Below, in pieces: positions 1 to 9,531 of a stretch of 64,000 nucleotides of DNA. Below the pieces are notes generated by a model. It did no database searches, was not told the DNA's origin, and was given only the letters and a program-made list of their open reading frames with translations. Both the position numbers and the translations under genes were made by a program. The stretch comes from Symbiodinium kawagutii (Eukaryota > Sar > Dinophyceae > Suessiales > Symbiodiniaceae): NCBI GenBank assembly GCA_009767595.1, contig VSDK01008697.1:39594-103593 (forward strand). Direction: 5' to 3'. Position 1 is the first letter of the stretch. Each line of letters begins with the position of its first letter.

Positions 1-2
1 CC

Positions 3-212
3 ACCTTCCACCGACTTGCTGCGCGAGTGGCGGTTCACACAGGACAAGACGCAACCTCTGTGACCACCACGCTCTTGGACAAGATCGCAGTCATCCTCGC
101 TCGCTCTGCCTTTCGCAGTTTGCAGCGTCGGCGGCGGGGCCTGGTTCGAACAGCAGCCGCGCCGCTGGCCGGCGGTTTGCGAGCCGACCTGCTCACTGAG
201 GCAGATGTGTGA
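3..212 (+). CDS. Possible 3' terminal exon of a gene starting left of the window (unrecognised)
   Basis: The frame is open from base 3 to a TGA at 210-212 and is strongly GC-rich, unlike the AT-rich DNA after it. The product is basic and alanine/arginine/leucine-rich, with an Arg cluster in the middle (SLQRRRRGLVRTAAAP) and the end GGLRADLLTEADV. There is no motif I recognise. The first ATG is at 27, but the frame is already open at the edge, so a C-terminal exon is more likely than a 61-residue gene. Base composition and an unbroken frame are the only support; a chance ORF in GC-rich DNA remains possible. Confidence 0.35.
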   Translation, partial: TFHRLAARVAVHTGQDATSVTTTLLDKIAVILARSAFRSLQRRRRGLVRTAAAPLAGGLRADLLTEADV

Positions 213-1239
213 GGGCATTAGAATCTGGCCTCTTCTTTGATTTCTTTCAGGGCTACCAGCAGAGCACGATGCAGCAATTCTGATTGAGATTTGCTTTGGG
301 TCCATCTGTATTCATCTATATCCCTGAAGTTTGCCAGCTCAGCCATGGAGCAGTGACGGACGCTTTTGTTTAGCTTTAGGCACACCGTCCTCCGAAGGAG
401 ATGCTGGTATGCCTACTAGCCATTCGTATTTGTTTCTTTTGCATGCGGTTTCCGGACAATTGTGCCACGGCCTTGAAGGCCTCTCGTGCACTTGCCATTT
501 CCTTTTGTGTCTAGGGTTTTTTCCCCTTCAAAGAAGGGTTTACCCTATGTATTGCCCTGTATTCTACGGATGCTGGTGGTTAATGATGGTTTGCGAACAG
601 TGAACCATTGACAGTATCATGATGAACAGTGGATTTGGCGGTTGATAAATGTTGATGATGGTTAGTTGATGGTTGAATGATGGTTCGTTGGACTTAGCCT
701 CTTCGCAGTGGCCAATAAACTATTTGAGCGATGAATCTAAAGATGACGTGTAGAAAACTGATGTTCAGCAAAATCAGTTTCGATAAGAGTGCCAGAGGGT
801 TATTCAACATGATTCAACCACTAAACTTGCTGACAATATCGCTGAACTGGTAGAGCAGGTGGTTTACTTGCGCAGCATGTCGCGTTTTCGGTGGAGATGA
901 TCCATGACGGCAATTCCTTCCGACCAAGGTGTAATGCCGTCTGCCAGGAAAATTGCCACACCAAAGTGATGACAGTTGGAAGGAAAATCAATCATCTGGG
1001 GAGATGTTCAGACGCAGTAGCTTATTTCAGGTATTCACCCGGATATTGACTCGTTCCGCATATTTCATTCATGATCATTGGCTGTTTTTCGTATGTATTC
1101 ATTACTATGAACTACTGTATACTAGTTTATGATTTACACTCATGGCCATGATATGCCATTACAACCATGATCAACCACTCTTGACTTTTGACCACCACAA
1201 TCATGAATTATTTGAATCATGATGGTTAACCATTGAACA
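213..1239. other. Intergenic stretch, no gene seen
   Basis: Mostly AT-rich DNA with repeated 'gatggtt/aaccat' words. A 90-codon frame at 331-603 has no recognisable feature and biased Cys/Leu content. I see no exon-like island and no element ends. Confidence 0.5.
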
Positions 1240-1365
1240 TATGCATGCATTGAGTTAGGCAGGCCTTGGGTGTGCATGTGTCATCTATAAGACTCTTAAA
1301 TGAATGCACCATTTTGGCTCAAGCTTGGGAGTTGACCCAAAATAGCATTCATTCTTTTGTTTTCC
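1240..1365 (+). repeat. Dispersed 126-bp repeat carrying a spliced-leader match, copy 1
   Basis: Matches 9001-9126 with one mismatch that I can see. At 1309-1323 it contains CCATTTTGGCTCAAG, identical to the 3' 15 nt of the 22-nt dinoflagellate spliced leader (known ending GCCATTTTGGCTCAAG). The bases before it differ from the leader. The ATTTTGG word, proposed as the Sm site in the leader, is mirrored downstream by CCAAAAT, so a hairpin is possible. The copy ends in a pyrimidine-rich tract followed by AG (1366-1367), which resembles a splice acceptor, and the decayed GGDSS-repeat array starts just beyond. It may be a relic of a recycled trans-spliced mRNA, an SL-RNA derivative, or a mobile repeat that captured the leader. 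Confidence 0.8.
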
Positions 1366-1379
1366 AGGGGTGACCTGGA
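1363..1379. repeat. Hairpin TCCAGG-GGTGA-CCTGGA
   Basis: Perfect 6-bp inverted repeat around the 5-nt loop GGTGA; first member of a series in which the stems differ but stay complementary. Confidence 0.75.
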
Positions 1380-1386
1380 GCTGGGT

Positions 1387-1403
1387 GTGAGGGGTGACCT
1401 CAC
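1387..1403. repeat. Hairpin GTGAGG-GGTGA-CCTCAC
   Basis: Perfect 6-bp stem on the same GGTGA loop 24 bases after the previous hairpin. Both arms have changed together (TCCAGG/CCTGGA to GTGAGG/CCTCAC). Confidence 0.75.
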
Positions 1404-1415
1404 GTGAGCTTTGTA

Positions 1416-1432
1416 GTAAGGGGCGACCTTAC
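1416..1432. repeat. Hairpin GTAAGG-GGCGA-CCTTAC
   Basis: Third hairpin within 70 bases. Perfect 6-bp stem with another arm pair and a one-base loop variant (GGCGA). A looser one follows (TCAAGG at 1436-1441 with CCTTGA at 1453-1458, 11-nt loop). Confidence 0.75.
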
Positions 1433-1537
1433 ATATCAAGGTTCAGACCTGGCCTTGACCATGCTGTGGCCGATTGGCGGTGCTGCTAGCTCTGCGATCC
1501 ACGCTCTTTACTGCCTTGTTGCCATCTTGGCCGATGG

Positions 1538-1552
1538 CCAGGGGTGACCTGG
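1538..1552. repeat. Hairpin CCAGG-GGTGA-CCTGG
   Basis: Perfect 5-bp stem on the GGTGA loop, in the lead-in to the first clear GGDSS relic. Confidence 0.7.
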
Positions 1553-2484
1553 GGCAATGCTTGGTGTCCTGTTGCTAGGCCTGCAGCGCAAGATCGGCTG
1601 ATGCTGTGCTCGCGGCCGCTTTCAGTGAATTGGTGGCTCTTTGGGCCTCTCTAGATGGTGGTGGGGACAGCGCTGCAGTCGAACAGGAAATCTGTATGGT
1701 GCAGCAGACTCCAGCCATAAATGCTTTTCTTGCGGCCATTTGTTGCAACTTGGTCGATGCTTCTGGCCTCTGGACGCAACAGCTCGCCTCTCCCTATGAG
1801 GTTCAGCCGCGCCACGCGTTCATGCTAAGCCGAGTGCTTTGCTGCCTGCTTGGTTGACGAGCAGGGGTGGCCTAGGTCGTTCACTGTGGGGCCACTCCTG
1901 CAGTGCCAGATCGGCTCATAGAGGGCAGAAGCTTGAGGTGCTAGGACCGTGTTTGCTGCCATTGCAGGCGAGGAGCTGCCCAGAACTTGCAGGTCGTGGG
2001 GGCGACAGCTCACCTATTCCTGATGACCCCATGGAGGTGCCATAAGGTCACGCCACAGGCTTGTGGAATCCCCGGTGATGGTTCTGACAGCCATGCATTC
2101 TGAGAGTCAGCTCAGGCTTGTGCACCCTGTTCGTTTCAGTTTTCGGCTTTCGCTGCGATCCAGTTCCGTTCTGTGACACTCAGGGGTTATCCGGGGGCTT
2201 CGTGGCATGGTGGTGCCATTTCTGCGGCGCGCGATGGTCCCACTGCAGCACAACATGTCTAAGGCAGTTGCTGTCATTCTTGTCGACGTGTCAGTGGTGA
2301 CTTGGTGCTCTTCCATGGTTGCAACAATATCCCGCCTGTTCGGGAGTATACCTAGGTTTTGGCCACAGTTGCTGCGTCGCTGCCCCCTTGGACCAGTGAT
2401 GAGAGTTCTGCAGTTCGCGAGCCAGCGCAGGCATATGCAACATATTCCTTCTGCCCAAAGCCTTCCCTGCAACCTTGGTGACAA

Positions 2485-2501
2485 GCAGGGGGGTTACCTG
2501 C
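2485..2501. repeat. Hairpin GCAGG-GGGGTTA-CCTGC
   Basis: Perfect 5-bp stem with a 7-nt loop, a variant of the GGTGA/GGTTA hairpin series within the relic array. Confidence 0.6.
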
Positions 2502-3439
2502 GGTGATTCATTGCATGGTGCTGGCAGTTCTGGAGTGGAAGATGGGTTCATAGCAGCATTGCGCGTGCCTACTACAGCACCACCGGGGTTAGGCACAAGA
2601 GGGTTGTGTGTGCCTTATGTAGGGCCTCAGGCAAGTGGTGTGTTCACAGCCATTTTCGGTGATGGGCCAGTGGTCACTGGGGCATCTTCAGATTGTGGTG
2701 GAGACAGCTCGCTTGTTCAAGATGCATTTCTGATGCTGCAGTTTTGGGCGCTGTCTAGTGGTTACCTGGGTGGCTTCTGTGGTTGTGTCGCCGGTTAGGC
2801 ATTTCAAGATTGGCCCATGGAGGTGGAACCCGGTCAAGCTGCAGGTGCTGAGTTCGGTGCCGTTTTGGGCCTGTGGTGTCGACACCTCCACAGCTGCAGA
2901 TGCATTTGTTAGCGCAGCAAGTTTCCAGCCCCTACTTGCCTTTGTGACCTTTTTGGCCACGTACAATCCTGAGCCCCTTATTCCACACTTGGTTCCAGCA
3001 TGTGTCGCATGTTCAGTAGTTACATGGCTTTCGGCTGCATTTAGACAAAGGCCGGGGTTTTGTGGGACGTTCTACACATTGCCAAAAGCTCCAGGCGTCC
3101 ATTCAATCGTCGAGCGATGTTGCTGGTTCTGTAGTGCCAGTCGGGCTCATAGCCAGGCAACAAACGAATACGCAGTTCAACAAACAGATGCTGCCCTGCT
3201 GCTCTCCTGGGACGGCTCAGTCAATGCAGAGCATCCATCAATCATTGGTTGGACATGATTGGACATCTTTGCACCTCAGGGTTTGCTGAGGGGATCCTTT
3301 GCGTAGTATCTGCAGTGATGGTCTTGGTTCTGCAGTGCCGGATCGGTCATAGCAGTGCAGGGAGTTCAGGGTCTGCAGTGCAAAGGGCTCATCATATGCC
3401 AATCCAAATCGCAGGAATGTTCTTGATGCTCATTTTGGG

Positions 3440-3461
3440 CCAGGGGTCGAGTGGTACCTGG
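3440..3461. repeat. Hairpin with CCAGG/CCTGG arms and an expanded 12-nt loop
   Basis: CCAGG at 3440-3444 and CCTGG at 3457-3461 flank a 12-nt loop that starts GGT and ends GGTA, as if the usual loop had been expanded. Confidence 0.5.
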
Positions 3462-3533
3462 GCATTTCCGAATTATGGTGACGATAGTTCAGTTGGTCAC
3501 GGGCTTTCGTCCTGGTGTGTTCTTGAGCAACGA

Positions 3534-3548
3534 CCAAGGGTTACTTGG
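3534..3548. repeat. Hairpin CCAAG-GGTTA-CTTGG
   Basis: Perfect 5-bp stem. Relative to CCAGG/CCTGG both arms carry the complementary change (G-C pair to A-T pair), and the loop is GGTTA. Confidence 0.7.
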
Positions 3549-3751
3549 GATGGTACTTGGGTTGGTGGTCAGAGCTTTGCTGTGCAGGATGGGTCCAGGG
3601 CAGTGCAACATGTTCCAGGGCACAGGTGCATTACAGCGTAGCGAGCTCAAGAACCGTGTGCCACATGCTACTTTGGCAATGGATCAGCCGATCTTTGGGG
3701 CTTCGTAGTGATGGGATTGACAGCTCCTTTTTCAATTCAGCTGGGCAACAA

Positions 3752-3766
3752 CCAGGGGTGACCTGG
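3752..3766. repeat. Hairpin CCAGG-GGTGA-CCTGG
   Basis: Perfect 5-bp stem on the GGTGA loop. In frame it encodes PGVTW, matching the SVVTW position of the intact protein repeat. Confidence 0.7.
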
Positions 3767-4192
3767 GATGTTCCCTGGCGCAGTGGTGCCAGTTCTACAT
3801 TGGAACACAGGCTCATCTCATTTGCTGGGTTAGCACCTCCTCTTCGACAATGGGCCCATGGTTCCAGGCTCTCCTGTTTGTAGTGGTGACAGCCCCGCTG
3901 TTCAAGCTGAAGTCAGAAGCGTGCTACAGGTGTTTCTTCTGCTGCCTTGTTGTAGTTGGGCAACGGATCAGCCGCTACTTGGGGCATCCTGGTTGCAGGT
4001 TGTGATGGCTTCGCAGTCTTAAGGGCGGCTTAGGCACGTACATCTTCGATCCCGGTGCCCCTAATACACTGTCAAGCTATTTTTGCTGCTAGTGTCGTCA
4101 GGGTCAATGGATGCCCGGGCTCTTCCAGACTGTGGTGGTGACAGTTCAGTTGGTCAAGGTGCTTTCTCCGTGCTGTGATTCTGAGCAACGAG

Positions 4193-4205
4193 CAGGGGTT
4201 ACCTG
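4193..4205. repeat. Short hairpin CAGG-GGTTA-CCTG
   Basis: Four-bp perfect stem with a GGTTA loop; a weaker member of the series, with the outermost pair lost (G/G). Confidence 0.5.
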
Positions 4206-4850
4206 GGCTGATATTTAGCGTGATGACTCATAGCCTTACTATACCTTTACAGCGCAGGCGTTCTCCGCTCTCCTGTTCTTTGTAGTTGATTGGGGCCGTG
4301 ACAGTTCAACAGTTTCCGGTTGGAAGACTACCAAAGGTTCCCTGGCATGTTCCCTGGCGTGGTGGTGCCGGTTCTGCAATGCAATATCGGCTCATTACAG
4401 GTGCTGGGCTCGCTCCTGATGGTGCCAACCCTGCTGCAAGCTGAAGTCATCAACGTGATACAAGGTTTCCAACAGTGGTTGCTTGGTGGTCTTCTGGGTG
4501 ACAGCTCTGGGGTATCCAGTTGGCTATCTGACAGCCTTGCAGTCTTCAGGTCGGCTTAGGCACGTCTAACGTCCAGCCTGCTCTTGGACTATATACTACC
4601 AGTGAACCGTGGGTGGGCTGCATTTGCGGCCACTTGCAGTGATGGGTCACTGGTACCCTGGAGCCTTCGGGATTATTGCGACCGTTCATCCGTTCACAGT
4701 GCACTCAGCAAGTTCAAGCCCTAGAGACGCATGTATGCCAGCTTGGCGAAGGATCCGCCGAAGGTTGAGGTAGTTCTGTTTGTGCTTCCAGTTCCCGCAT
4801 GTGCGACGCTTTCAGGGCTACCTCTTGCTTTTGCTGCAACCTTGGGCCGG

Positions 4851-4865
4851 CCAGGGGTTACCTGG
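4851..4865. repeat. Hairpin CCAGG-GGTTA-CCTGG
   Basis: Perfect 5-bp stem, GGTTA loop, in the last clear block of the relic array. Confidence 0.7.
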
Positions 4866-5678
4866 AATATCCTGGAATGGTCCAAGGCGTGGTGGTGGCG
4901 ACGTGGCAGTGCAAGCTCAGCTCCTAGCAGCGCCGCCAGTTCGATTTGCAGGTGCTTTCTCTTTCGCTTGTGGGCCTCGGATCAGCGATCGCCTGGCATG
5001 TCGCTCTTTGGGTGACGACTCCGGTGTGATTCAGGATGACTTGGGCATGGGCCGCGTCTTTTTCCACAGCGCAACAAGCTACCAGCGAGTGGTGCCTAGC
5101 GCGTTGGTACAATGGTGGCAGCTTTGCGGGGAAGCGTAGAATCAGTTCGAGGAGTTGGCGTTGTCCTTGCTGGCCTCCCTTTGGCTGATGCCATGGTGGT
5201 GCTGCTCTGGCATAATAGTTTTCCCAGTTGTGACTAAACCGCGGGCGTTGGTTACCAGTGATGGTTCCACCATGGAGGTGACTCGCGGGTGGTGTTGCGT
5301 GGTGGCCATGCCCTAGTGGTGCTACCTGGGCCAGACTGATGATTTGACCCACCATGGGAGGCGATACTGCTGTGGTGTTTGCGCAGACAAGGGCATTAGC
5401 CAAGACGCGGACAAGGGAAGCGAGCGGCCATCCACATCACCGTAGTTGCCTCCCCTATAATTCTGCCAACTTACCACCCGGTGTGCCGCAGAAATCACAC
5501 CTGGTACCAAGGTACCAGTCACCAAGTATGCCCAAAATGGCAAAAATCAGGCTCAGAACCATGGTTCCCTAATTTGATGGCGAAGCATGAGGTTGTGGCT
5601 TGCCATGCCACTGTGCCGATGGCATGGTGTGGAGCCAGCTGTGAGTCCAACAGCCACTTATCTGGTGATCCATGTCAG

Positions 5679-6500
5679 CGTTCCCCTTTCCATTTATATA
5701 TTTTTTTTGATGCAACCATGAGTTACCCATGGAGATATGCCCATGGTGTTAACTACATGGGGGGAGCCACCCGGAAGTCCACCATGAGGTGCTGCCATGG
5801 TGATGTTTTGCATGGTGGCAGAGGCGTGGTGGTGCCGCGTCGGCAACCATGCTGCAACGGCATGGTGAGGAGCCAACCCGGGAAGCAACATGGCGGCGCG
5901 GCCATTGTAGGGCTGTGTAGTGGCCATGCCATGGTGGTGACCCCATGGCATTCCTACCAGCCTGCACATTCAATTTTCTTTTCTTTCATGTCACTATGAG
6001 GTGCCCATGGTGGTGAGACTATGGTGATACCTCAGTAGTGCGACGCCAATCCTGAGTCACCAAGGCGGTGATGCTCTAGTGCTTCTTTCCTGCTGCCAAC
6101 GCCTGTCGTGGCGGATTTGTCAGGATGACCATTTTCTTTTCTAGGTAGCCGTGCTTGCGGCAAACAAGTTGCTGCGTGTGCCTACCTGCAGTGCATGGAG
6201 CTGACCATGCGTCCACCATGGAGGTGATGCCAGAGTGGTGGTGGAAGGATAGCAATGCCACGGTGGGGAAACCGTGGAAGTTTTGCTACGTTGGACATTG
6301 ACTATTTTCATTTTGCCACAACCATGCGTTGTCCATGGTGTCACTGCCATGGTGCTACAATGTATGGTCGAGCCAACAGTGCGACCACCGTGAGAGTGAT
6401 GTCATGGTGATGGTTGCTCGGGGAAAAGGCCTTGGTGGTGTTTCCGGCCATGCCATAGTGTTGCGCATGGAGGCCGGTGCTACCGTGGTGGCTATGTCTG
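5679..6500 (+). repeat. CCATGG-rich tandem unit, copy 1 of 3 (~0.8 kb)
   Basis: The landmark CCCATGGAGATATGCCCATGG starts at 5726 here, 6514 in copy 2 and 7328 in copy 3, giving periods of 788 and 814 bp. Long blocks match between copies, for example 'ccaccatggaggtgatgccagagtgg' at about 6216, 6991 and 7811. Each unit is dense in CCATGG palindromes followed by TGGTG. Open frames here on both strands are Met/His/Gly/Trp-rich by-products of the repeat. Confidence 0.85.
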
Positions 6501-7281
6501 TGCGTTGATTTCCCCCATGGAGATATGCCCATGGTGGAGCCACCCGGGAGTCCACCATGCAAGTGATGCCATGGTGTTGTTTTGCATGGTGGCAGCGGCG
6601 TTGTGGCGGCGATGCCATGCTCCAAAGCATGGGGAGGAGCCAACCCAGAATGCAACATGGCGGTGCGGCCATTGTAGTGCTGTGTAGTGGCCATGCCATG
6701 GTGGTGACCCCATGACATTCCTACCAGCCTGCGCACTCAATTTTCTTTTCTTTCATGTCACTATGATGTGCCCATGGTGGTGAGACTGTGGTGATACCTG
6801 CGTAGCGCGACGCCAATCCTGAGTCACCAAGGCGGCGATGCCCTAGTGCTTCTTTCCTACTGACAACGCCATGATGGTGCTGTCGTGGCGGATTTGTCAG
6901 GATGACCATTTTCTTTTCCAGGTAGCCGTGCTTGCGCCAAACAGGTTGCTGCGTGTGCCTACCTGCAATGCGTGGAGCTGACCATGCGTCCACCATGGAG
7001 GTGATGCCAGAGTGGTGGTGGAAAGATAGCAATGCCACGGTGGGGAAACCGTGGAGGTTTTGCTACGTTGGCCATTGACTATTTTCATTTTGCCACAACC
7101 ATGCGTTGTCCATGGTGTCACTGCCGTGATGCTACAATGTACGGTGGAGCCAACAGTGCGACCACCGTGAGAGCGATGTCATGGTGATGGTTGCGCAGGG
7201 GAAAAGGCTTGGTGGTGCTTCCGGCCATGCCATAGCGTTGCGGCGCATAGATGCCGGTGCTACCATGGTGGCTATGTCCGT
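6501..7281 (+). repeat. CCATGG-rich tandem unit, copy 2 of 3
   Basis: Lacks about 25 bases before the CCCATGGAGATATG landmark that copies 1 and 3 keep. Otherwise collinear with copy 3, with scattered substitutions. Confidence 0.85.
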
Positions 7282-8040
7282 GCGTTGATTTCCCCATTTC
7301 TCTTTTCTTTGATGCAACCATGCATTACCCATGGAGATATGCCCATGGTATTAACTACACGGGGGAGCCACCCGGGAGTCCACCATGCAAGTGATGCCTG
7401 GCATGGTGATGTTTTGCGTGGTGGCAGAGGCGTGGTGGTGTCGTGTTGGCGATGCCATGCTCCAACGGCATGGTGAGGAGCCAACCCCAGGATGCAATGG
7501 CTGTGTGGTGGCCATGCCATGGTGGTGGCCCCGTGGCATTCCTACCAGCCTGCGCAGTCAATTTTCTTTTCTTTCATGTCACTATGATGTGCCCATGATG
7601 GTGAGACTATGGTGATACCTGCGTAGCGGGACGCCAATCCTGAGTCACCAAGGCGGTGATGCCCTAGTGTTTTCTTCCTGCTGACAACACCATGATGGCG
7701 CTGTCGTGGCGGATTTGTCAGGGTGATCACTTTCTTTTCTAGGTAGCCGTGCTTGCGCCAAACAGGTTGCTGCGTGTGCCTACCTGCAATGCGTGGAGCC
7801 GACCATGCGTCCACCATGGAGGTGATGCCAGAGTGGTGGTGGAAGGATAGCAATGCCACGGTGGGGAAACCGTGGAAGTTTTGCTACGTTGGCCATTGAC
7901 TATTTTCATTTTGCCACAACCATGCGTTGTCCATGGTGTCATTGCCATGGTGCTACAATGTATGGTGATGTCATGGCGCTGGATGCGTTGCAGTGCTGCC
8001 ATCACAGTGCCGTCTGCTGACCATACCATGGTGGTGCTAA
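7282..8040 (+). repeat. CCATGG-rich tandem unit, copy 3 of 3 (3' end deleted)
   Basis: Collinear with copy 2 to about 7960. It then jumps over the stretch containing 'gagccaacagtgcgaccaccg' and degrades into unique sequence. Confidence 0.8.
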
Positions 8041-8164
8041 TGTGGTAGCCATGTCAACAGGAAGTTGTCTGAATTATAAGCCGCGACGCCATTTCATTGG
8101 CTTGTCATTTGGAGGATTTCACGTCAAGGAGGGCGTCCAGTAGTCAGGCAATTCCGGCTTTCGC

Positions 8165-8524
8165 TTGCGTTTCGTGGCCGTCAACTTGGGCTTAATTTCG
8201 AAGACACAGACAACCAGCAGTTTCACACCTTGCACCGTTGGAACTGCAATGCCTCGTGGCAGTCTTTCTGGAATTGGTAGTTTTGCTCATTTAGTTCCAG
8301 GGGTGACCTGGAATGGTGGGAGGAGCGCTTGGCATTCATATTATAGCAGGGGGCGACTCTTATTGGCTAATCTACGTTCTGGCGTCAGCGATGTGACATC
8401 GCCGAGTTTTCTATGGGTCTGTTCGCCTTCTTGCTCTGTCCTGCGCCTTTCAGACACAAGAAGGCCTTTGGTTTTTGGGCACCGTTGCTGCAGTTATGAC
8501 CTTAGTGCGTGGTCGGAGTACTAA
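8165..8524 (+). pseudogene. Outlying relic of the VVTWG repeat
   Basis: A 119-codon frame contains IGSFAHLVPGVTWNGG, which lines up with the AFAAILSDGSVVTWGD stretch of the intact repeat. The rest shows no repeat pattern. A relic embedded in a chance ORF is the simplest reading. Confidence 0.5.
8295..8313. repeat. Hairpin TTCCAGG-GGTGA-CCTGGAA
   Basis: The longest stem of the series, 7 perfect base pairs on the GGTGA loop. Confidence 0.75.
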
Positions 8525-8789
8525 CTAACCGTGATCTAACCCAATTGGGGCGTTTGATCCACCTGGCCCTATTTGCTTTTCGAGCTCAAGGCTAATGGGA
8601 ATACATGCAGTCAAACTCAATTGGGCAGATGACATTTCTAGGCTGGGCTATTCTGACCTTTGGTGGTGAACCAACGAATTCAGTGTTGCTTCAGCCTCCC
8701 TTCCGACCTACCTTTTCCTTTTTCCCTCCGCAGCAGTTATTCTTGTCTTGGAATCTCTTTAATGCCTTGGGGATTGTCTTGAATGCATT

Positions 8790-9000
8790 GGGAGAGAAAC
8801 AGTGCATAGCACATACACCCTGGGGTGACCAGGTTTGAGTCAGTGTTGAACTGACTCGAGGTTGCGTGTGTGTCACTTGTGACAATCCAAGGCAAACCGG
8901 GTAGTAGCACCTGGTGACAAGAGAAAAGACTGCTGTGAGTGTGGGAAAGAAAAAGGTAAGCGGTCTTGCAGAAGTTGCTATCATATTGGAGCTTAAGATG
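8790..9000 (+). repeat. 211-bp direct repeat, copy 1
   Basis: Matches 9321-9531 base for base as far as I can read, at an offset of 531. It contains three consecutive hairpins: CCTGG-GGTGA-CCAGG (8819-8833), GAGTCAGT-GTTGA-ACTGACTC (8837-8857) and TGTCAC-TT-GTGACA (8871-8884). With copy 2 it brackets 320 bases that hold the SL-bearing repeat, an arrangement like a small terminal-repeat element; no TG..CA ends or clear target duplication are visible. Confidence 0.85.
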
Positions 9001-9126
9001 TATGCATGCATTGAGTTAGGCAGGCCTTGGGTGTGCATGTGTCATCTATAAGACTCTTACATGAATGCACCATTTTGGCTCAAGCTTGGGAGTTGACCCA
9101 AAATAGCATTCATTCTTTTGTTTTCC
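9001..9126 (+). repeat. Dispersed 126-bp repeat carrying a spliced-leader match, copy 2
   Basis: Same element as 1240-1365, with CCATTTTGGCTCAAG at 9070-9084. The homology stops sharply at the pyrimidine tract (9126). Beyond it this copy continues with a C-rich sequence instead of the GGTGA hairpins that follow copy 1. Confidence 0.8.
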
Positions 9127-9298
9127 CCACCCACCCAACCCTAGAAGCCGGCCTCAAGTTGAGTCGCCCGCCTAGGTTCGGGAGCCTGCAGGGGCAGGAT
9201 AGCACGCACCCTCTTTTTATGGGGGGGGAGTAGGGTACCTACTCTCTTTACCCTGTCCTAGTGTTTCTAGGCGATGGGAGTTTGACTATGCTTCCCTA

Positions 9299-9315
9299 GC
9301 CTGGGGTGACCAGGC
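9299..9315. repeat. Hairpin GCCTGG-GGTGA-CCAGGC
   Basis: Perfect 6-bp stem on GGTGA. The arms are those of CCAGG/CCTGG exchanged, i.e. an inverted arm order with the loop unchanged. Confidence 0.7.
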
Positions 9316-9320
9316 CAGTA

Positions 9321-9531
9321 GGGAGAGAAACAGTGCATAGCACATACACCCTGGGGTGACCAGGTTTGAGTCAGTGTTGAACTGACTCGAGGTTGCGTGT
9401 GTGTCACTTGTGACAATCCAAGGCAAACCGGGTAGTAGCACCTGGTGACAAGAGAAAAGACTGCTGTGAGTGTGGGAAAGAAAAAGGTAAGCGGTCTTGC
9501 AGAAGTTGCTATCATATTGGAGCTTAAGATG
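9321..9531 (+). repeat. 211-bp direct repeat, copy 2
   Basis: Second copy of 8790-9000, including the same three hairpins (CCTGG-GGTGA-CCAGG at 9350-9364). Similarity ends at 9531. Confidence 0.85.

Larger units (their letters stand above)
1600..5150 (+). pseudogene. Decayed tandem array of the VVTWG/GGDSS (RCC1/HERC-like) repeat
   Basis: Fragments of the 41-residue repeat found intact at 62645-64000 recur in all three plus frames, broken by stops and frameshifts. Clear units: 1630-1743 (LVALWASLDGGGDSAAVE, then NAFLAAI), about 1990-2015 (GRGGDSSPI), 2265-2330 (AVILVDVSVVTW), 2640-2735 (VFTAIFGDGPVVTG and CGGDSSLVQDA), 3440-3490 (GTWAFPNYGDDSSV), 3541-3620 (VTWDGTWVGGQSFAVQD), 3757-3815 (VTWDVPWRSGASSTLEHRL), 4127-4180 (DCGGDSSVGQGAF), 4360-4400 (GGAGSAMQ), 4885-4980 (GGGDVAVQAQLL, then GAFSFA) and 5005-5040 (GDDSGVIQDD). 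Spacing no longer follows the 123-bp period of the intact gene, so insertions and deletions have accumulated. No frame spans more than about 1-2 units, so this is not one coding sequence. It is most likely an old copy of the gene family at the right end; an alternative is a fast-evolving family with many introns. Confidence 0.75.

Noticed and set aside
2107..2966. Minus-strand ORFs opposite the relic array
   Set aside because: They are antisense shadows of GC-rich decayed repeats and show no independent pattern.
5694..8029. Numerous His/Met/Trp-rich ORFs on both strands
   Set aside because: They follow the CCATGG tandem units, appear on both strands, and are interrupted differently in each copy.
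5679..8040. CRISPR-like array
   Set aside because: Units are ~0.8 kb with homologous rather than unique interiors; there is no short repeat with regular unique spacers.
8790..9531. Classical LTR retrotransposon
   Set aside because: The 211-bp repeats lack TG..CA ends, the interior has no gag/pol frame, and no target duplication is visible.
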